Shown here piece after piece: positions 1-11,919 of a stretch of DNA of 64,000 nucleotides. The position numbers were made by a program, and so were the translations under genes. This DNA is from Echinostoma caproni. Lineage: Eukaryota; Platyhelminthes; Trematoda; Plagiorchiida; Echinostomatidae. Below the pieces are notes generated by a model. The model worked only from the letters and a program-made list of their open reading frames with translations. It ran no database searches and was not told the DNA's origin. Location of the stretch: contig UZAN01040018.1 of assembly GCA_900618425.1 (NCBI GenBank), positions 32,815 through 96,814 of the forward strand, written 5' to 3'. The stretch's first letter is position 1; the number at the start of each line of letters is the position of its first letter.

Positions 1-1711
1 TGCGTCTTAATGGAAGGAAAGAGGCATGTCACTTACTTGATTCACAGTTTGATCATTTTACTTGTCAGAAAAAATGAACAATTCTCACCTGTCGGCCTCA
101 GCACTTCAACACAAAAAACATTTGTAAAGAAAAAAAGAAAAAAACAAGCATCATTTTTATGATGTACTCCCCTATTATTCAAAAGTCCCGCTTGGTTGAA
201 ACCGAAATATATATAATTGGAATACAAAAGAGAATTGTTGATATTGTCGAAATCTAACCGCTTGAAAAATATGCGTTTATATTTGTTTCGTGTGGAGCGA
301 AACAGATGGAATCCCTCAAACATTTATCTTGATGTTTTGGGGTCTTTAGAGTCACACACAAATGTTGATTTCACGGATCACTGAACAGAATGCAGGTTTG
401 AACATCTTGTATTCGCATGACCTGCCGAAATGGGCCTCTGCACGAAACAGCTAAACCTATCCGAGCAGACTGGTAGACAGAAACTGCTTACCTCTTAATC
501 CTCCTCAAATATTACTTATCCTCGAGATCAGACAATTTTCCAATGCAGACTGAGTTAGATCCATATGTTTTGACATAAACTAAATGTTTCCTAAGATGTA
601 TTTTTATTTTTTATCCTGTAGTATTTATTTGATTAGCAGTTGTCTGCTGTAAAACCTTCTGGGATAAGTTTTAATTTAGGTTGCGTTTTTCAACGTCGCA
701 ATTTGAGTTTCAAAAATTAACGACTCAAACTGAATATTTGTTTCAGTTGGTTATAATGTTATAACATTAGCGTTCAGCTAGCGAGAAGAATTGCCAACAC
801 AATTACTCCAAGTGTATTGGTTTGTGTGTGTCTACTCATCATTGTTTAGGGTTCCCACTCCGTGGAACATTCTTCCACGTTGAAAAATTACCATGACCTA
901 TGTTTGGTACGATCCGGATGAGTACCTGCCACTCAAAAATTAAATGAACCAATAGAACAGTTAACGACCTGTAAGTATTGCATGTACATAGATACATCAC
1001 AGGAACGAGCAGAGAGATCTCTGACAGGTTCGTTTTGAATTGTGAGGAATTTTGTTTTCAAAATACGCAGGAGAAATTGGTTTCTCTTTCTCCGTTTGAC
1101 CCAAAGATATTTTTAGTGTTTTCATGTTATCAATGAGTACTGATTAAGAACAGTGTCAGTGTGTAGTGTGGATAGCAAGCTTCAATCAACTGACTTTGAT
1201 GTGAAGCAAAGAGACTTCGGTGTATTGGATTTTCTTCCGTAAACAAAGGAGCATGTAAATATCCTGACAGAAAATCGATGAAAGAGGTGTTTTAAAATAA
1301 ACGAATGCTTTAGAATGCTGATGATTTTCTAGGAAGCAAAACTAATTATCCCAGTGAATGGAACGGTTTGTTTGTTCTGAATGGAAACATCGGATGATGG
1401 TTAGCAGTGATTGTGGTTCACCCTGTTTCAGCACTGAGGTATCATTACATGCGTGAAAACGTTAGAAATTTAGATATTTGATTGTTCTACGTGAGGTATC
1501 AGTGAGATCCATTCAAACTCTTATCAAGAAAATAAGTTACCTGACTAATCCAATGTCTAAGGCGTGCATCTAAAAATTCACTACATTAACAACCATGTTT
1601 GCACAAGTTACATTTCTTTTCGTGATGTGCTTGACTTTTATAAGACTTCATGTCCCAAAAATGTAATCCTGGTGAATAGAATGTATAACATACCTGGCCT
1701 TTGTTCAGTGG
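1..1711. other. AT-rich stretch without a convincing gene
   Basis: I see no recognisable protein domain or repeat family here. The longest open frame is 93 codons on the minus strand (42-323). It starts with ATG and has an in-frame potential donor near 86-91, but its product is low-complexity and Phe-rich at the end and resembles nothing I know. It could be an exon or chance. Confidence 0.5.
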
Positions 1712-1895
1712 TTGGGTGAGGGCGGTGGTGGCGAAGCGGTTAATTCACCAAATTGTGACCTGGGAGTCCCGGGTTCGAACCGCTCCACCGCCGACCGTCT
1801 TCTCAGGCAGCCTTTGTATGGCTGCAGCCCCCCTTCCTGAATGTTGACTGTACATTTGTATATTCAATAAATAAAAGAGAAAGTAAAACGACAAG
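1712..1895 (+). mobile_element. tRNA-derived SINE (SINE-A), copy 1
   Basis: The head looks tRNA-like: an A-box-like segment TGGCGAAGCGGTT near 1727-1740 and a B box GGGTTCGAACC at about 1770-1780, matching the polymerase III internal promoter consensus. A C-rich body follows, then an A-rich tail with AATAAATAAAAGAGAAAG. Copies at 37672 and 50755 share the head spacing, the CCCCTTTCCTGAA-like body and the A/G-rich tail, so this is an interspersed family. I see no hammerhead core in it, unlike the other SINEs in the window. Confidence 0.75.
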
Positions 1896-2956
1896 ACACG
1901 TGTACGACAACCCGAACAGAACGACCCCACAAGAAATTGGTATCACACGTGTTCTGAATGAGCGAGTAATTTACAAACAAAATAATAATGCTCCAATTTT
2001 GGAACAATACGGTTCTAGGTATACAAGTAATTCGCGTAACATCAGGAAGTAATTTTTACGAGGTGATCATCATAGTTGCTTGATGCACTCCAATGGGCGA
2101 GTTTCAGCATTTGATGCCGTATTTTTGGATAAAAATTGACAGAATCATACAAAGCGAAACTGACAGCGGTATATATCGTCTTTGTCAATGAGGCAAGCAA
2201 CGGCGTAATTCTGTAAAAACGTTCTGCTTGTCAACAACTGGACGTGCTGGATATGGTAAAACATAATTATGATATGAGAAGGTACGCGTAAATAAAAGTT
2301 TAAACCTGGATCGTTTGGCTGATGTAGATACAGCTTTTACAAATTAGTTGTGTAGTTGGTGATGAATGTTTTAGAGTATTTTGGCAAAAATATTTTCATA
2401 TGCGTGTAGATATCTGTTTATGATAGGGTCTGCAGGTTTATCCTTGACAATGCCACTGTATTTAGAGATCTCGCCAATAAATAGTCTTCTCTTCAGCATA
2501 CCGGGGAAAATCACTGGGGAGCAACACAACCAGTGGGGGAGCACGCATGTATTCACAAACCTAATAATCAGCGTGTGCAGCACAGAAAGCATTCTCAATC
2601 CGAGTGAGAAATATAAAAGCTTTCTAACTTTACAGGATGTATTTTGAACATGTAGTGACCATGATAAATTCTATGATAATGTGGCGCCAAGGTCTTTTAC
2701 GATTGTTGATGTCGGTACGCGTTCATGATTAGTAGAAAGAGTGGATAACCTATCTTTGACCGCTGAATATGGTAAGTTGGCCAAGATGGAAAACACTATA
2801 TGCTGACATTTGGAGGCATTTTAATAACGGAACGAGACAAGGACCAATTTAAAACATCGTTAAGCTTGGTTTTAAATGCGTAAGCCTTTTCAGGGTCGGT
2901 CCGTTTTCAGAAGGTGAATGTTTGTATTAGCCCATTAGATTTTTCACAGGCAACAG

Positions 2957-3155
2957 GCACTGCTGATGATCTTGGTGGTGGGTTTCACTCCATAACCATC
3001 GAACGTGTAGCTCAAGGGAAAGGGTTTCAATTCCCAACCCGAGGGTCCTGACAGGGACACAAAATGTACGCACTGCTGATGCATCCCAAACGGGATCAAA
3101 CAGCTGCCCAGTGCTCTTTGTTGGTGATCACGAATATTTCCCCCGCAAGAAAGTT
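2957..3155 (+). mobile_element. Hammerhead-bearing SINE (family C), copy 1
   Basis: A tRNA-like head has a B-box-like GGGTTTCAATTCCC near 3026-3039. Next come the family signature CCTGACAGGGACACAAAA and a degenerate hammerhead at 3070-3114. The tail is shared with the copy at 57650. The copy at 12940-13115 (minus) matches over head, signature and ribozyme. It starts with a second, half hammerhead (GCACTG then CTGATGA at 2957-2969). The element sits inside the minus-strand LINE and splits its RT from its thumb region, so it is the younger insertion. Confidence 0.75.
3070..3114 (+). ncRNA. Degenerate type I hammerhead ribozyme (SINE-C copy 1)
   Basis: Stem I is GCACTG (3070-3075) pairing perfectly with CAGTGC (3109-3114). 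Stem II is ATCCC/GGGAT (3083-3087, 3092-3096) with loop AAAC. The core reads CTGATG then C instead of A, and CAAA instead of GAAA, and the cleavage triplet is GCC instead of GUC. The fold is kept while catalytic bases are lost, so it should be inactive. Confidence 0.7.
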
Positions 3156-4107
3156 ATTCTTTTACTCTAAAAAGGCATTGTTTGCGTATTTACAGCCAAT
3201 GAATGTAGAAGCAACGGGAAATTGTTTGACATACATTTGAAAAAATGGGTTAAATTTTGCACCTTGCCGAACTCCAGTAACAATCGGGCGAGTAGAATAT
3301 TTCTTACCAATGAGAAACGTGCATTGTTTTCTATTCGTAAAGCAATCATAAAACCATCTGCTAACGTTTGTATTACCGCCACTTTCGGTTGTCGCGTTGA
3401 GCAATATTGGTTGATCGAGACTGCGGAATGAGTTTTTATAATCTAAAGAATGCAATGGATGAACAACGATAATGATATTTAAAGCAAAACCACCAATCAC
3501 AGTAATTCCGTAGCCAAAAGCTACCAATAAAAGCGAAGATGGGATGGTAAACGAAACAGGTTGGCAGGGGGAAAGTTAAGAATACAATGGACCAGGTGTC
3601 TAAGCAACTACGAAAAAGTACGATCCAACCATAGGATTTGGCTCGAGGAAAACAAACATCAAGCAGCATGTTTGCTGGGAAATATGTATAGCACCGCGCA
3701 TTGGAAGTATGCTTGTCATGGTGGTGAACGCAGTTTAAAGACAATATTGATCGGACAGCTCAGATAATTCAGCTGTAATTCCCCTGATCCATTTGTCCTC
3801 AACACGAATTCTTCTTCTTCCGTCACAATGACATAGACAATGAACTGTGACGGTTAACAACCAGCAGATGGAATGAACATCATGGTCCCCACCCGATATT
3901 TTGGAGGATATATGTTATGACACTAGTTCCAGTGAGTTCGGAGCAAGCAATCTTTGGCTTTAAAGATTCACAATTGTTGGCAAACTATTATGATCACTCC
4001 ACTTTCAAAGAATGGTAAATCATAATCCCTTCAGGGAGTGTATCTGGTCTCCCTAGAACAATTTAACAAGCTTCTTCTACGAAAAATGTCCAATGTTATC
4101 TGCTAAC

Positions 4108-4108
4108 N
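4108..4108. other. Single ambiguous base (N)
   Basis: Assembly ambiguity. Other single Ns lie at 15979, 25658, 33185 and 44223, and N runs at 13659-13666 and 43953-43958. Confidence 0.95.
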
Positions 4109-4379
4109 CCTCCATCAGTTTGTGTATCAGCGTTTCCCCCTTCCCAATGGAGACGATTGTCTCACATTCACGTTTTATTCGGAATCTTTTCTCCGATCAT
4201 TGCAATGCGTTTGATAGTTTTATAAGAGGGAAAGTTATTGTTCCTATATAAGCTCCACTCGACTTAACTGTTTCATGAAATGTCAGCAACTCAATCAGTT
4301 TTATTTTACAGTCTCTCCTCATTAACCTGTTCCAATTTTTGACGCTCTATAAGGAGTAGCACTGTTTCTTGTCCCATTT

Positions 4380-4975
4380 CCTTGTATTTCTTTAAATAAC
4401 TTGTATTTTTGATTCATTAACTATAATCTTGTATTTCCAAATATGCGGAAGAATATCTCTGAATATCTCATCGATTGGTATGCGAATTCCAGCTGTCTAT
4501 CAACCCAAACAAAGTGTTTCGATATTGTTTATTCCTCACCGTAGGGTAACCGACTCGATAGAATTCCGGACCTGCATTGCGGTAAATCTGTGTATAATGG
4601 ACAGTTAACCCGCCAGATCATTGATCGAGATCTTTCTTGGTCGGAACATGTTATTTCTGTTTTCACTTTGTGTACAAAAAACCGTCATTTTTTGTCCCTA
4701 GGCACAAATTGTACTTTGTGCCTCTCCATGTGTCAAATGGTTTGCAGATATTTGCTTTTTTCCTCAACTGTTGTTTTCCTACCCGGTTATCATCCCCGAT
4801 TTACTTGCAAAAGGTTTGAACCAATTCACGAATCCCCGAATGCATCTCGTGATTCATCTGACATTTGGTTCATCTACACAACATTTCTAAACATTCTATT
4901 TAGGCCTACATATCCTCCGCACAATGGTCTAAGCAAGTGCACGCGTTCCAAATTTAGGCATATATTTGCTTGAAC
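4380..4975 (+). mobile_element. CR1-like LINE fragment, thumb and C-terminal region
   Basis: Scattered over three frames are the pieces LIDWYANSSC (about 4465-4495), LSINPNK, IDRDLSWSEHV (4620-4655), then SFFVPRHKLYFVPLHV in a second frame and LLFSSTVVFLPGYHP in a third. These match, in order, the post-YADD region of CR1-type RTs (W..SGLSLNPSKC, DxxLSWxxHI, LLYCSPVIFPG) as seen in the better-kept copy at 54600-55060. At least two frameshifts separate the pieces. No 5' part is present. Confidence 0.7.
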
Positions 4976-6204
4976 ATATGCATAAAAACGTTATTTATAT
5001 TTTGCCTTAGCGCGTTTACTGAAATTTAGTTAAAATGAATTAAAAACTTTGCTGAATGAGCTGTTATTATATTTTCAGTGCTGGTCTTCAGTCTACCACA
5101 TTGCTCCTTTAGTTATGTAGCTTCTGGTGAATGTTCCGTCTCGGTTAACAAAAGGCAAGCACTTGGATTGATTTCAAGTCAGCTTAAACTTCACGTGTTA
5201 AAACATTTGTGAAACATCTAGTGTGATTGACTTACCACATATTCTAAAACGCATTTTACACTGTCGGATGAATTGTCCGCTCATTAAACTCTGCTCAGTC
5301 TTGATTCCCCTATTCAAACACTTATTCGTTTTGACCACATAAATAGCATCGAATGGGATGAGTGGGATAAGACTATACATATTTGGTAGCCACTCTCACT
5401 GGGATCCAAGTGAACTCATCAACTAGATATCCGGAAGCACTGCTTCATGATCTGTTGCCAAAAGAACCGTGTATATCGCGTCATCTGAAACAAACAAGAT
5501 TCCCCGGGAGTCTTTTTAGGGTGTCCGTTGCCTATAGTGATTGTGGTTGATAAATTAAACGATCAATTTACGCATCTGCCACACCCTTCTTGAATGTATC
5601 CATCATCTCGCTTGCACGGTACGGACGTGCTTCCTTATTTACCTATACCACCATTTTACTTTTGTTGCGTTCCCTTTACCGAGTTGAAACGGTTTTCTGT
5701 ATGCACATGCAGCAAACAGCTTAGAGGTACTGATTACCGTTTCTAATATTGTAGACTAGGTGGGCGAGTTGTTAACCATTCAGTGATCATTCTGTTTTAA
5801 CGAATAAGTAATTGAGAGGGTTGTCAGTGTGTCATTATTTTAAACAAGGATCAGCATCATCCGTCGTTTGGATCATATCAATATTTTCTATCAACTGTCT
5901 TCCTGAATGAAGTCATATGGATTGGGAGTTGCTTGACTATTGATTCCCCAACAAACCTTTTCGGATCCCTTTGATGGTGCCCAAAACATTATTACTCCTG
6001 TCACGGAATACATACCGCATACATCGTAACAGGACTATTGATTTTTATTTCCAAACGTAACCAATTACAGAGAACTGGAACGTGCCACAATATATGAACA
6101 AAAATAAATCTGTAGAATAAGTTCATAGATTGCGTGGCCATGTTACTTCTCTTTTGCCTGACCAAGGAATGGGGGTAACCTCAGGTTCCCCACCTGAAGC
6201 CTTT
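4976..6204. other. Unannotated AT-rich stretch
   Basis: I find no clear feature. A 60-codon minus frame at 5198-5380 begins with ATG and meets a canonical minus-strand donor (gtaagt, at plus 5231-5236), so it could be a first exon, but nothing in its sequence identifies it. Confidence 0.5.
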
Positions 6205-6640
6205 GGCTAGAAAGCCAAACCTGCAAGATAACAGGACGGAGCTCAGAGTTCTCAGTCCACTGAGGACTGGTGTCCAATTAATTGGATCATACACCCTCCA
6301 AGGTACCTCCAAGGTACCAAACACACCTTGATGCCGAATTGAGCCGGTGACCACTGCCACAACCAGGAAGGTGTGCGTGCGGTTTGTATGCCTCTTCTTG
6401 GTTCGTTTGGAATCAGGGATTTTAGCCAACTCACCTAAGTGAACTGTCTATGGTTCGCCAACCCAGTTATAGCCCCGGATGTTGGCTTTTCGTCCTCTCA
6501 CCTCCGCCAGGCGAAGGCAGTGAATAGGACTTCCTCAGCAGAAGCTATTTGCGACACTCGGTCACGTAGGAGCATTTCGCGAGGTCGAGCATTCACAACT
6601 CTAGACACCCACCGCAATCATTCTGAAGCTTTCGGTGGCC
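6205..6640 (+). repeat. Unclassified interspersed repeat R1, copy 1
   Basis: About 430 bp align by eye with 32970-33445. Shared blocks include CTGGTGTCC then TTAAT, AACCAGGAAGGT, a TTCTTCTTGG-like block, AACTG then GGTTCG/CACG, AATTATAGCCCC / AGTTATAGCCCC, the AGCAGAAG block and GAGCATTTCGCGAGGT. No open frame is conserved between the copies. Each lies 0.2-1 kb upstream of a plus-strand CR1-like LINE piece, so R1 may be the 5' part of that LINE, but this is an inference from two cases. Confidence 0.7.
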
Positions 6641-7639
6641 ATTACAAAAGCATCATCAGACCAGTAGATTATGATTTATTCGCTTGGGGTCGCCGATGAT
6701 CCTTGACATCTGAGGTAGTTCCTCAAGATAATTTGTGCTGTATCATCACATCTCGGAGATTCCTCCTACTAGTGCAAAACTTACGTATCGTTACGTTATC
6801 GGGTGATTACTGGGCAAAATCAGTAGGTGACCATTATTCTCGTGAAATTCTGAATACGTCAGATAATTTGGTACACGCATGCCTACACACTATTTATTAA
6901 AATGCGAGAGAACGTTCAGAGTAAGGTGTGCTTTGAAAAATCCATCCCTTTACTTCTGTGTTCAGATGTGATTTTTCAAGGAGTTGGATTTCTTTTGAGG
7001 GAAATTTTTCATTAACTGAACTGCCTGTATTCATCGGGGCTCCATGAACGTCCGTAATTTAAAATCGTCATTTATCCATACTCACGGTTTTCCGTTTTCC
7101 CTATCAAAAAGTCATCAGATTTAAAACGACCTGGGCATAGTTTACACTCTCGATATTTTCTTCTGAGTTGTTATTGACCAGTAATCAATTATTTCGAAAT
7201 CGTAAAACTGCAACAGGTTATTGGGAAATCTCTATTAATATTAAATAAATAAAAAAATATTATTAAATAAATTATTTTAGGACCTTGTTTTGATGCAAAA
7301 ATACATAGGGTATGTCATTCTGAGACCACTAGTATTTTGTAGTACACCTTTCTGAGAGGGTGGTGAAGTTGAATGACACGCTTGTTTGACGACTCGGATG
7401 GTATTGGAGAGGCCCACACGAATCTGATCTTCGGAACCCGATAAACGTTTTCTAGATGTTGAACCCGTAGACATTGAATATAAATCCCCATTTCCAATTA
7501 ACGCAAGAGGACGTTCACTGGAAATCATGCTTCTTTGGACCACATTTTCGTTAACGAAACAACTTTTATTCGTGCCTTTCAACGCGCACCAGTAGGCAGT
7601 TTCAATGATTGTCTACTTAAGGTTTTACCTATAATATAT
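6641..7639. other. Stretch without a recognisable gene
   Basis: It holds a 101-codon minus frame (7277-7582) whose product I do not recognise, and A/T-rich runs around 7235-7280. A 29-nt plus-strand block at 7265-7293 is flanked by an acceptor-like TTATTTTAG and a donor-like gtatgt, which is too little to call an exon. Confidence 0.5.
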
Positions 7640-9795
7640 GTAAAATGAAAAACAAAAAACCCTCATGAGGAACAGTGCACCTAAGGTACGTATACGACAA
7701 AATCATCTGGCCAATTTCATGGAATTCAAATCCATGGTTACCGGTACGGCCTTACAACTACTCCATGATCCTGATATTTCAGTCTTCTTTGAAAGCTTCA
7801 CTAGTTATCTCAACTACTATTATGATGTGTGCTGCCCTAAAAAGAGAATTCAACTACAGACCAATCGATTCATCTCTGATAGACTGAAATGGTTTCCTAG
7901 GCTGAAAGAAAGGGCGTATCGCTGAAGGGATAAAATGACCGTCAAATCTGTTCACTTCCATATCAGCGGTGAGATAGCTCATCTCAATCAGTTGTATGTT
8001 CACACCGTGCTAGAGTACAGGTTCTGCCGTCAGCTGCGGAACGGACTGAAGTTGCTCGGTGGTCGTTCAACTTTACAGCAATGGGCTCAAAAATCTTTTG
8101 CTTCAGGGAATAATGTTGTGCAAGCATTACCGAGTCCAAATAAAATGTCACTTGATTTTCATTTCCCTGTGACTGTCATACCATAGGAATTTTTAAAGGA
8201 GTTGAATACTATCAACAGAGATAAATCCTCTGGTCCTGATGGGTTATCCCCAGTGTTCCTAAAACATGCACAATCCACCTCACACAAACCATTTTATTCA
8301 TCTCCAATACATGTCGGTCAGAAAGAAGACTATTTAACACATGGCGTGATGTTCGCATCACTTCAGTACCTAAGAAAGAAAGGGACAGATTTCGGCGTAT
8401 TGCTTCATCTTCAGTATTACGTTTGAGCGAATTATTAATAAGCATCTAATCTATAACCTTCATTTTCGTGATTCCAAGCAGTTTGTTTATTGTAAGCTCT
8501 ACTTTAGATGTGTTTTTTTGTCTTACCCGTTCCATTTTATTCACTATAGAGCAAAACCAAAATTTATCATGCTTGTTTCTTGGATTACACAAACGTGTTC
8601 AACTCTGTTGACAGAAACATACTATTGCCCCTTTTGCCGCAATATAAGCTTTTGCGACATCTTTTGAATTGGATTCACGGCTACTTGACCGACCGACGTC
8701 AATATACTAGTCTCAATAGTATAGGGTCCTTTAGTGTTACTGTAAACCAGGGTGTAATACAGGGTGCAATTTTATCCCATTTTCTGTTCTCCTTTTATAT
8801 CTAAAATTTGCCAGTCACCCCAAATGTTTTCAATTTTAAATATCCCAATGACATAGCAGTTGGAGGTGCAACTCACAATAACAACCCTTTAATGGACCCC
8901 CTTCAATTAGCCAGAAGTTTCATTCATGAATGGCACGATGGTGTTGACCTTTCTTTGAATCCAAACAAATGCATTGAAATTTTGTTTTCTGTTTACTGTA
9001 GGCCATCAACACTTTCTGGATCATCTGTTCCCAACATCTTAATCAGTAACCTAAAATTTAAAAGGCCACAACACTTCAAACATCTTGAATGTTTTCTGTC
9101 TGCTGACCTCAAATGGTCCTATCTCTTATAACAAACATTTTTAAAGTCAGAAAGTTGGCCTTTTATATGTCACGCCTTCAGTATCTGAGAGTGTCATTGT
9201 ATATCACTTCTAAATTTATTTTTTGGAGCGTTTTATACCATTGAACCTACTGTTCTCCCGTTATCTTCGCCGTCAACTGTCTAAGGATTTTATATTAATT
9301 GGACGCTATCTGAAAAGCAACTCAAGATATGAAGCTGTATCTTATGAGTAGCTGGTTGGTTCCATTGTCAATCAACACCTCAAGGTGTGACCGTCTGTGT
9401 GACTCAATCTTGTCCAATGCATCACTCCCTAACACTCATCCCTATCTCGCTTCATTTCAACTTCTGACATCCGCGATAAATTTAAACCTTTGCATACTCG
9501 TACCACTGCTTTTCAAAACTCCGTTTTACCTTGTCTTTCACGCTTGTTGGTTTCCAGGGAACGCATATCCAACGATTTTATACACAGTCTAATGTAAACT
9601 TTCACCCTGACATTTTCTTCCTTTTTTACGCCTTATCAGTGTCATCCTCATTGTCATGTAAGTAACTATAGGTTATATCTTTGAACTAATTTTTAATAGC
9701 GTGCATGCCAAAGCAAAAGTGATAACATGCTTATCACTGAAAATTCTGTCCACATTGAATGAATACATTGCACTCTTGACTTGACTTGACTTGAA
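7640..9795 (+). mobile_element. Degenerate CR1-like LINE with (TTGAC)n tail
   Basis: The inter-domain region before the RT is at 7665-8190. Then come INRDKSSGPDGLSPVFLKHA (8210-8270, the KSPGPDGI signature of RT motif 1), a decayed stretch, DYTNVFNSVDRNILL (8583-8627, motif A), LTDRRQYTSL, VNQGVIQGAILSHFLF (8744-8790, motif B), KYPNDIAVGG (8841-8870) in place of YADD, LSLNPNKC (8950-8974) and FLSADLKWS (9096-9121). Several stops interrupt it. The 3' end runs into short TTGAC tandem units at 9776-9794, typical of non-LTR tails. The copy is clearly dead. Confidence 0.85.
9776..9794 (+). repeat. (TTGAC)n microsatellite at LINE 3' end
   Basis: Three full TTGAC units and a partial one directly follow the 3' UTR of the LINE at 7640. 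They are best read as its 3' tail. Confidence 0.7.
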
Positions 9796-9956
9796 CGTGA
9801 AATAATCAGTTGCATGTTTGACTAACATAGTAAAGCCACAAATTAGAATCCGGTAATTCTTGTCTTCTTATACTGTACAGATGGGTTCGCGTGATGGCTT
9901 TCCATAAGATATTTTAACTGCGACTAACATACATATTATTACTTAATGGTTTCCAG

Positions 9957-10066
9957 TTAGGGAGTTTACCGCGGATACCTGATTTACTTTACATGGTGAA
10001 ACGAAGACCCTACAAAGATAAAATGTTCGAGGAATGGCATTCCGTCACTAGAATTCTTATACTCAG
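9957..10066 (+). CDS. Possible internal exon of an unrecognised gene
   Basis: A 110-nt block follows an acceptor (TTTCCAG, 9950-9956) and ends at a donor-like gtaccg. Only one frame is open: 36 codons plus two bases, beginning LGSLPRIPDLLYMV and including RRPYKDKMFEEWHSV. The composition is unlike the repeats around it. I know no family for it. A GC-richer frame (10921-11223) is phase-compatible if spliced at an AG near 10940, but that acceptor is poor. It could be chance. Confidence 0.35.
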
Positions 10067-11736
10067 GTACCGATGATATTTTAATTTTTCTGAGTCAGCC
10101 GGGATCCGTAATTACCGGACATATTTCCATAACGTTTTGACCTTCAGAATAATTATAATATAATACATCAAAAACTATCTTCCATAAATCACTGGAGTAA
10201 CGGGTAATCGAAAATATTATGGGTGCATCTTCGGCCGTATGAACATAGTATTCCCGCGAGTTCATTGAACGAATCGTTCTTGGGGCATGTATAACTTAGG
10301 GGGACGGGAAGAGAAACACTTATCTCAATGTTGTTACACTTTCGGTGTCACCCTGACTCCTCAATTCTGAGGAAAAATGTAAAAGTATGTGTAAAAATCT
10401 CTACCGTTAGGAAATTATTAGCTCGTAACAATGATTTTTGACAGAATTACCCTTTACACCAGGCATTGGTTACAATCTCGTTCTGTTTGGTGTCTACTTG
10501 ATTGTGTCAGTACAATGCTAAGATATATATTTAGCGATGTTTAAGTGCACAACAAGCGGGTGCTGGATATAATTAGGTGGTAATGCTTATTCTAAGAAAG
10601 CTCAACCATGACAGTCAGTGAATTATTACCCGTTACCCGATAAATTAACTACTGTCTTGTCCAAAACAGGAATGAGTACAACTTTACAATTGTTAGTACC
10701 AGAAGAGAACCTTCATGCAATTTTCACACCGGTCACCAATTCCTAGAGGATTGAACGGCCAACGAACGACCAGTGAACAGGGATTGAGACATGCCATGAG
10801 GCATCGGATTAGAAGTTCGTGCAATCGTCAAGCACTTACTACGCACTGTACAGTAATCTCATGAAAATTCTCATCATGTATTGATCTATTCAAAGGAAAC
10901 AGAGCGTATCCTAGACAGGAATGACCGAACGGGTTATTGGCAGCTACTTACTGCGGAATGCTATGTATACATTTGTGTCTGTGTGTAGGGATGCAAAGGA
11001 GATAGGTGCATTTGGATCAGAATGGCGACAGCTGCTTCGACTCGAAACGATCAATAAGACGCAGATTGTGCACTGTGCACTGTGGTGCAACCACAAAATA
11101 GATCCGCCTCCCCTCTCCCGGTTTTCCATGCCACAGGCTCTCCTCTGTATGTGTGTGTCTGCTTCGTCTATTTTGTACCGAGGTCGGAATGACCGCCCGA
11201 CAGTTCGAGAGCGACAACGGTAGGCCCAACGCCGAACGATTTCGAATCAACTACGCACATGAAATCGTCCAATTTTGGCACCTAGCTGGAATATGAAAGT
11301 AGATGATTGGACGGTTTGTTTGGGTGGGCGGATTAGTGGCATAGGGGAAAATGGGCACATCTGATACCGAGATTGCCATGCGTGCATGCGCGGATGCTAG
11401 TTCATAGGTGGGTGGGTAAATGGGGTAGCAAACACACGAATCTGTCTGTACCTGTGCGATGAAGTCAGAGGTCATTGAAAAGGGATAGAATGACCTCATA
11501 GCAGCAGCAACAATAGCATCGCCCGCGAGGGGTCTGGGTAGGGTAGGCAGACTGACATAACCGTCGGTCGGCTAGCCGACACATACGGATGAACCTGGGA
11601 CCTATGCGCTTAGGTGTTCACTTTTTGTGCGTGTGTGTGTAGCTTGTGTGTTTGCTGAGCCTGTCCATGTCTAATTATCTGTTTGTGTGCTGGCCTGCCC
11701 ACAGGGAAAACCCATTTGATTTGTCCCGTTTTTCAG
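10067..11736. promoter_or_regulatory. Upstream region of the calponin gene
   Basis: From about 10900 to 11740 the sequence becomes richer in GC and CpG than its surroundings, just before the first coding exon of the calponin gene, which fits a promoter and 5' leader. I cannot place a TATA box or start site. A 100-codon plus frame (10921-11223) and overlapping minus frames here look like composition effects. The segment ends at a CCGTTTTTCAG acceptor (AG at 11735-11736), a candidate for a leader intron or spliced-leader trans-splicing. Confidence 0.4.
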
Positions 11737-11868
11737 TCGCTCTTCATAACGCACAATTCACTAGTCGCGGAAGCGGAACAGTTCTGTGTGTGCTAACCGT
11801 CTCGTTTCACCAGATTGTGAATAAACTGACCTACTGTGCTCACTGTGTCACTGTAACACTCGATCAAA
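11737..11868 (+). other. Probable 5' UTR of the calponin gene
   Basis: This is the segment between the TTTTTCAG acceptor at 11736 and the ATG at 11869. I see no upstream in-frame start that would extend the CH domain. It may be preceded by a non-coding exon or receive a spliced leader, which flatworms use for some genes. Confidence 0.4.
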
Positions 11869-11919
11869 ATGGCTAATCGAATGACCGATATGGGTATGGA
11901 TGTCCAGGTCAATCGCAGG
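11869..11919 (+). CDS. Calponin gene exon 1
   Basis: Seventeen codons (MANRMTDMGMDVQVNRR), ending in phase 0 at the donor gtaagt (11920-11925). The segment before the first CH helix is short and basic, as in calponin and transgelin relatives. Confidence 0.88.

Larger units (their letters stand above)
2371..3745 (-). mobile_element. Degenerate CR1-like non-LTR retrotransposon (reverse transcriptase)
   Basis: Read on the minus strand, 3745-3162 carries the reverse transcriptase palm with frameshifts: LDYKNSFRSLD (motif A, consensus DYSxAFDSVD), a FTNRKQCTFL segment, GVRQGAKFNPFFQMYV (motif B, GVxQGxxLSPxLF) and KYANNAF in place of the catalytic YADD. The thumb region continues at 2940-2371 with VKDLGATLS, NLSWSLHVQN and CCSPVIFPGMLKR, which matches the C-terminus of the copy at 53940-55495. 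The two halves are separated by a plus-strand ribozyme SINE (2957-3155) that inserted into the element. The stops and the lost Asp pair show a dead copy. Assignment to the CR1/Jockey group is by motif resemblance only. Confidence 0.8.

Noticed and set aside
6600..6665. Minus-strand CTGATGATGCTTTTGTAATG followed later by CCGAAAGC
   Set aside because: The spacing looks ribozyme-like, but no stem II and no stem I can be drawn; probably chance at the end of repeat R1.
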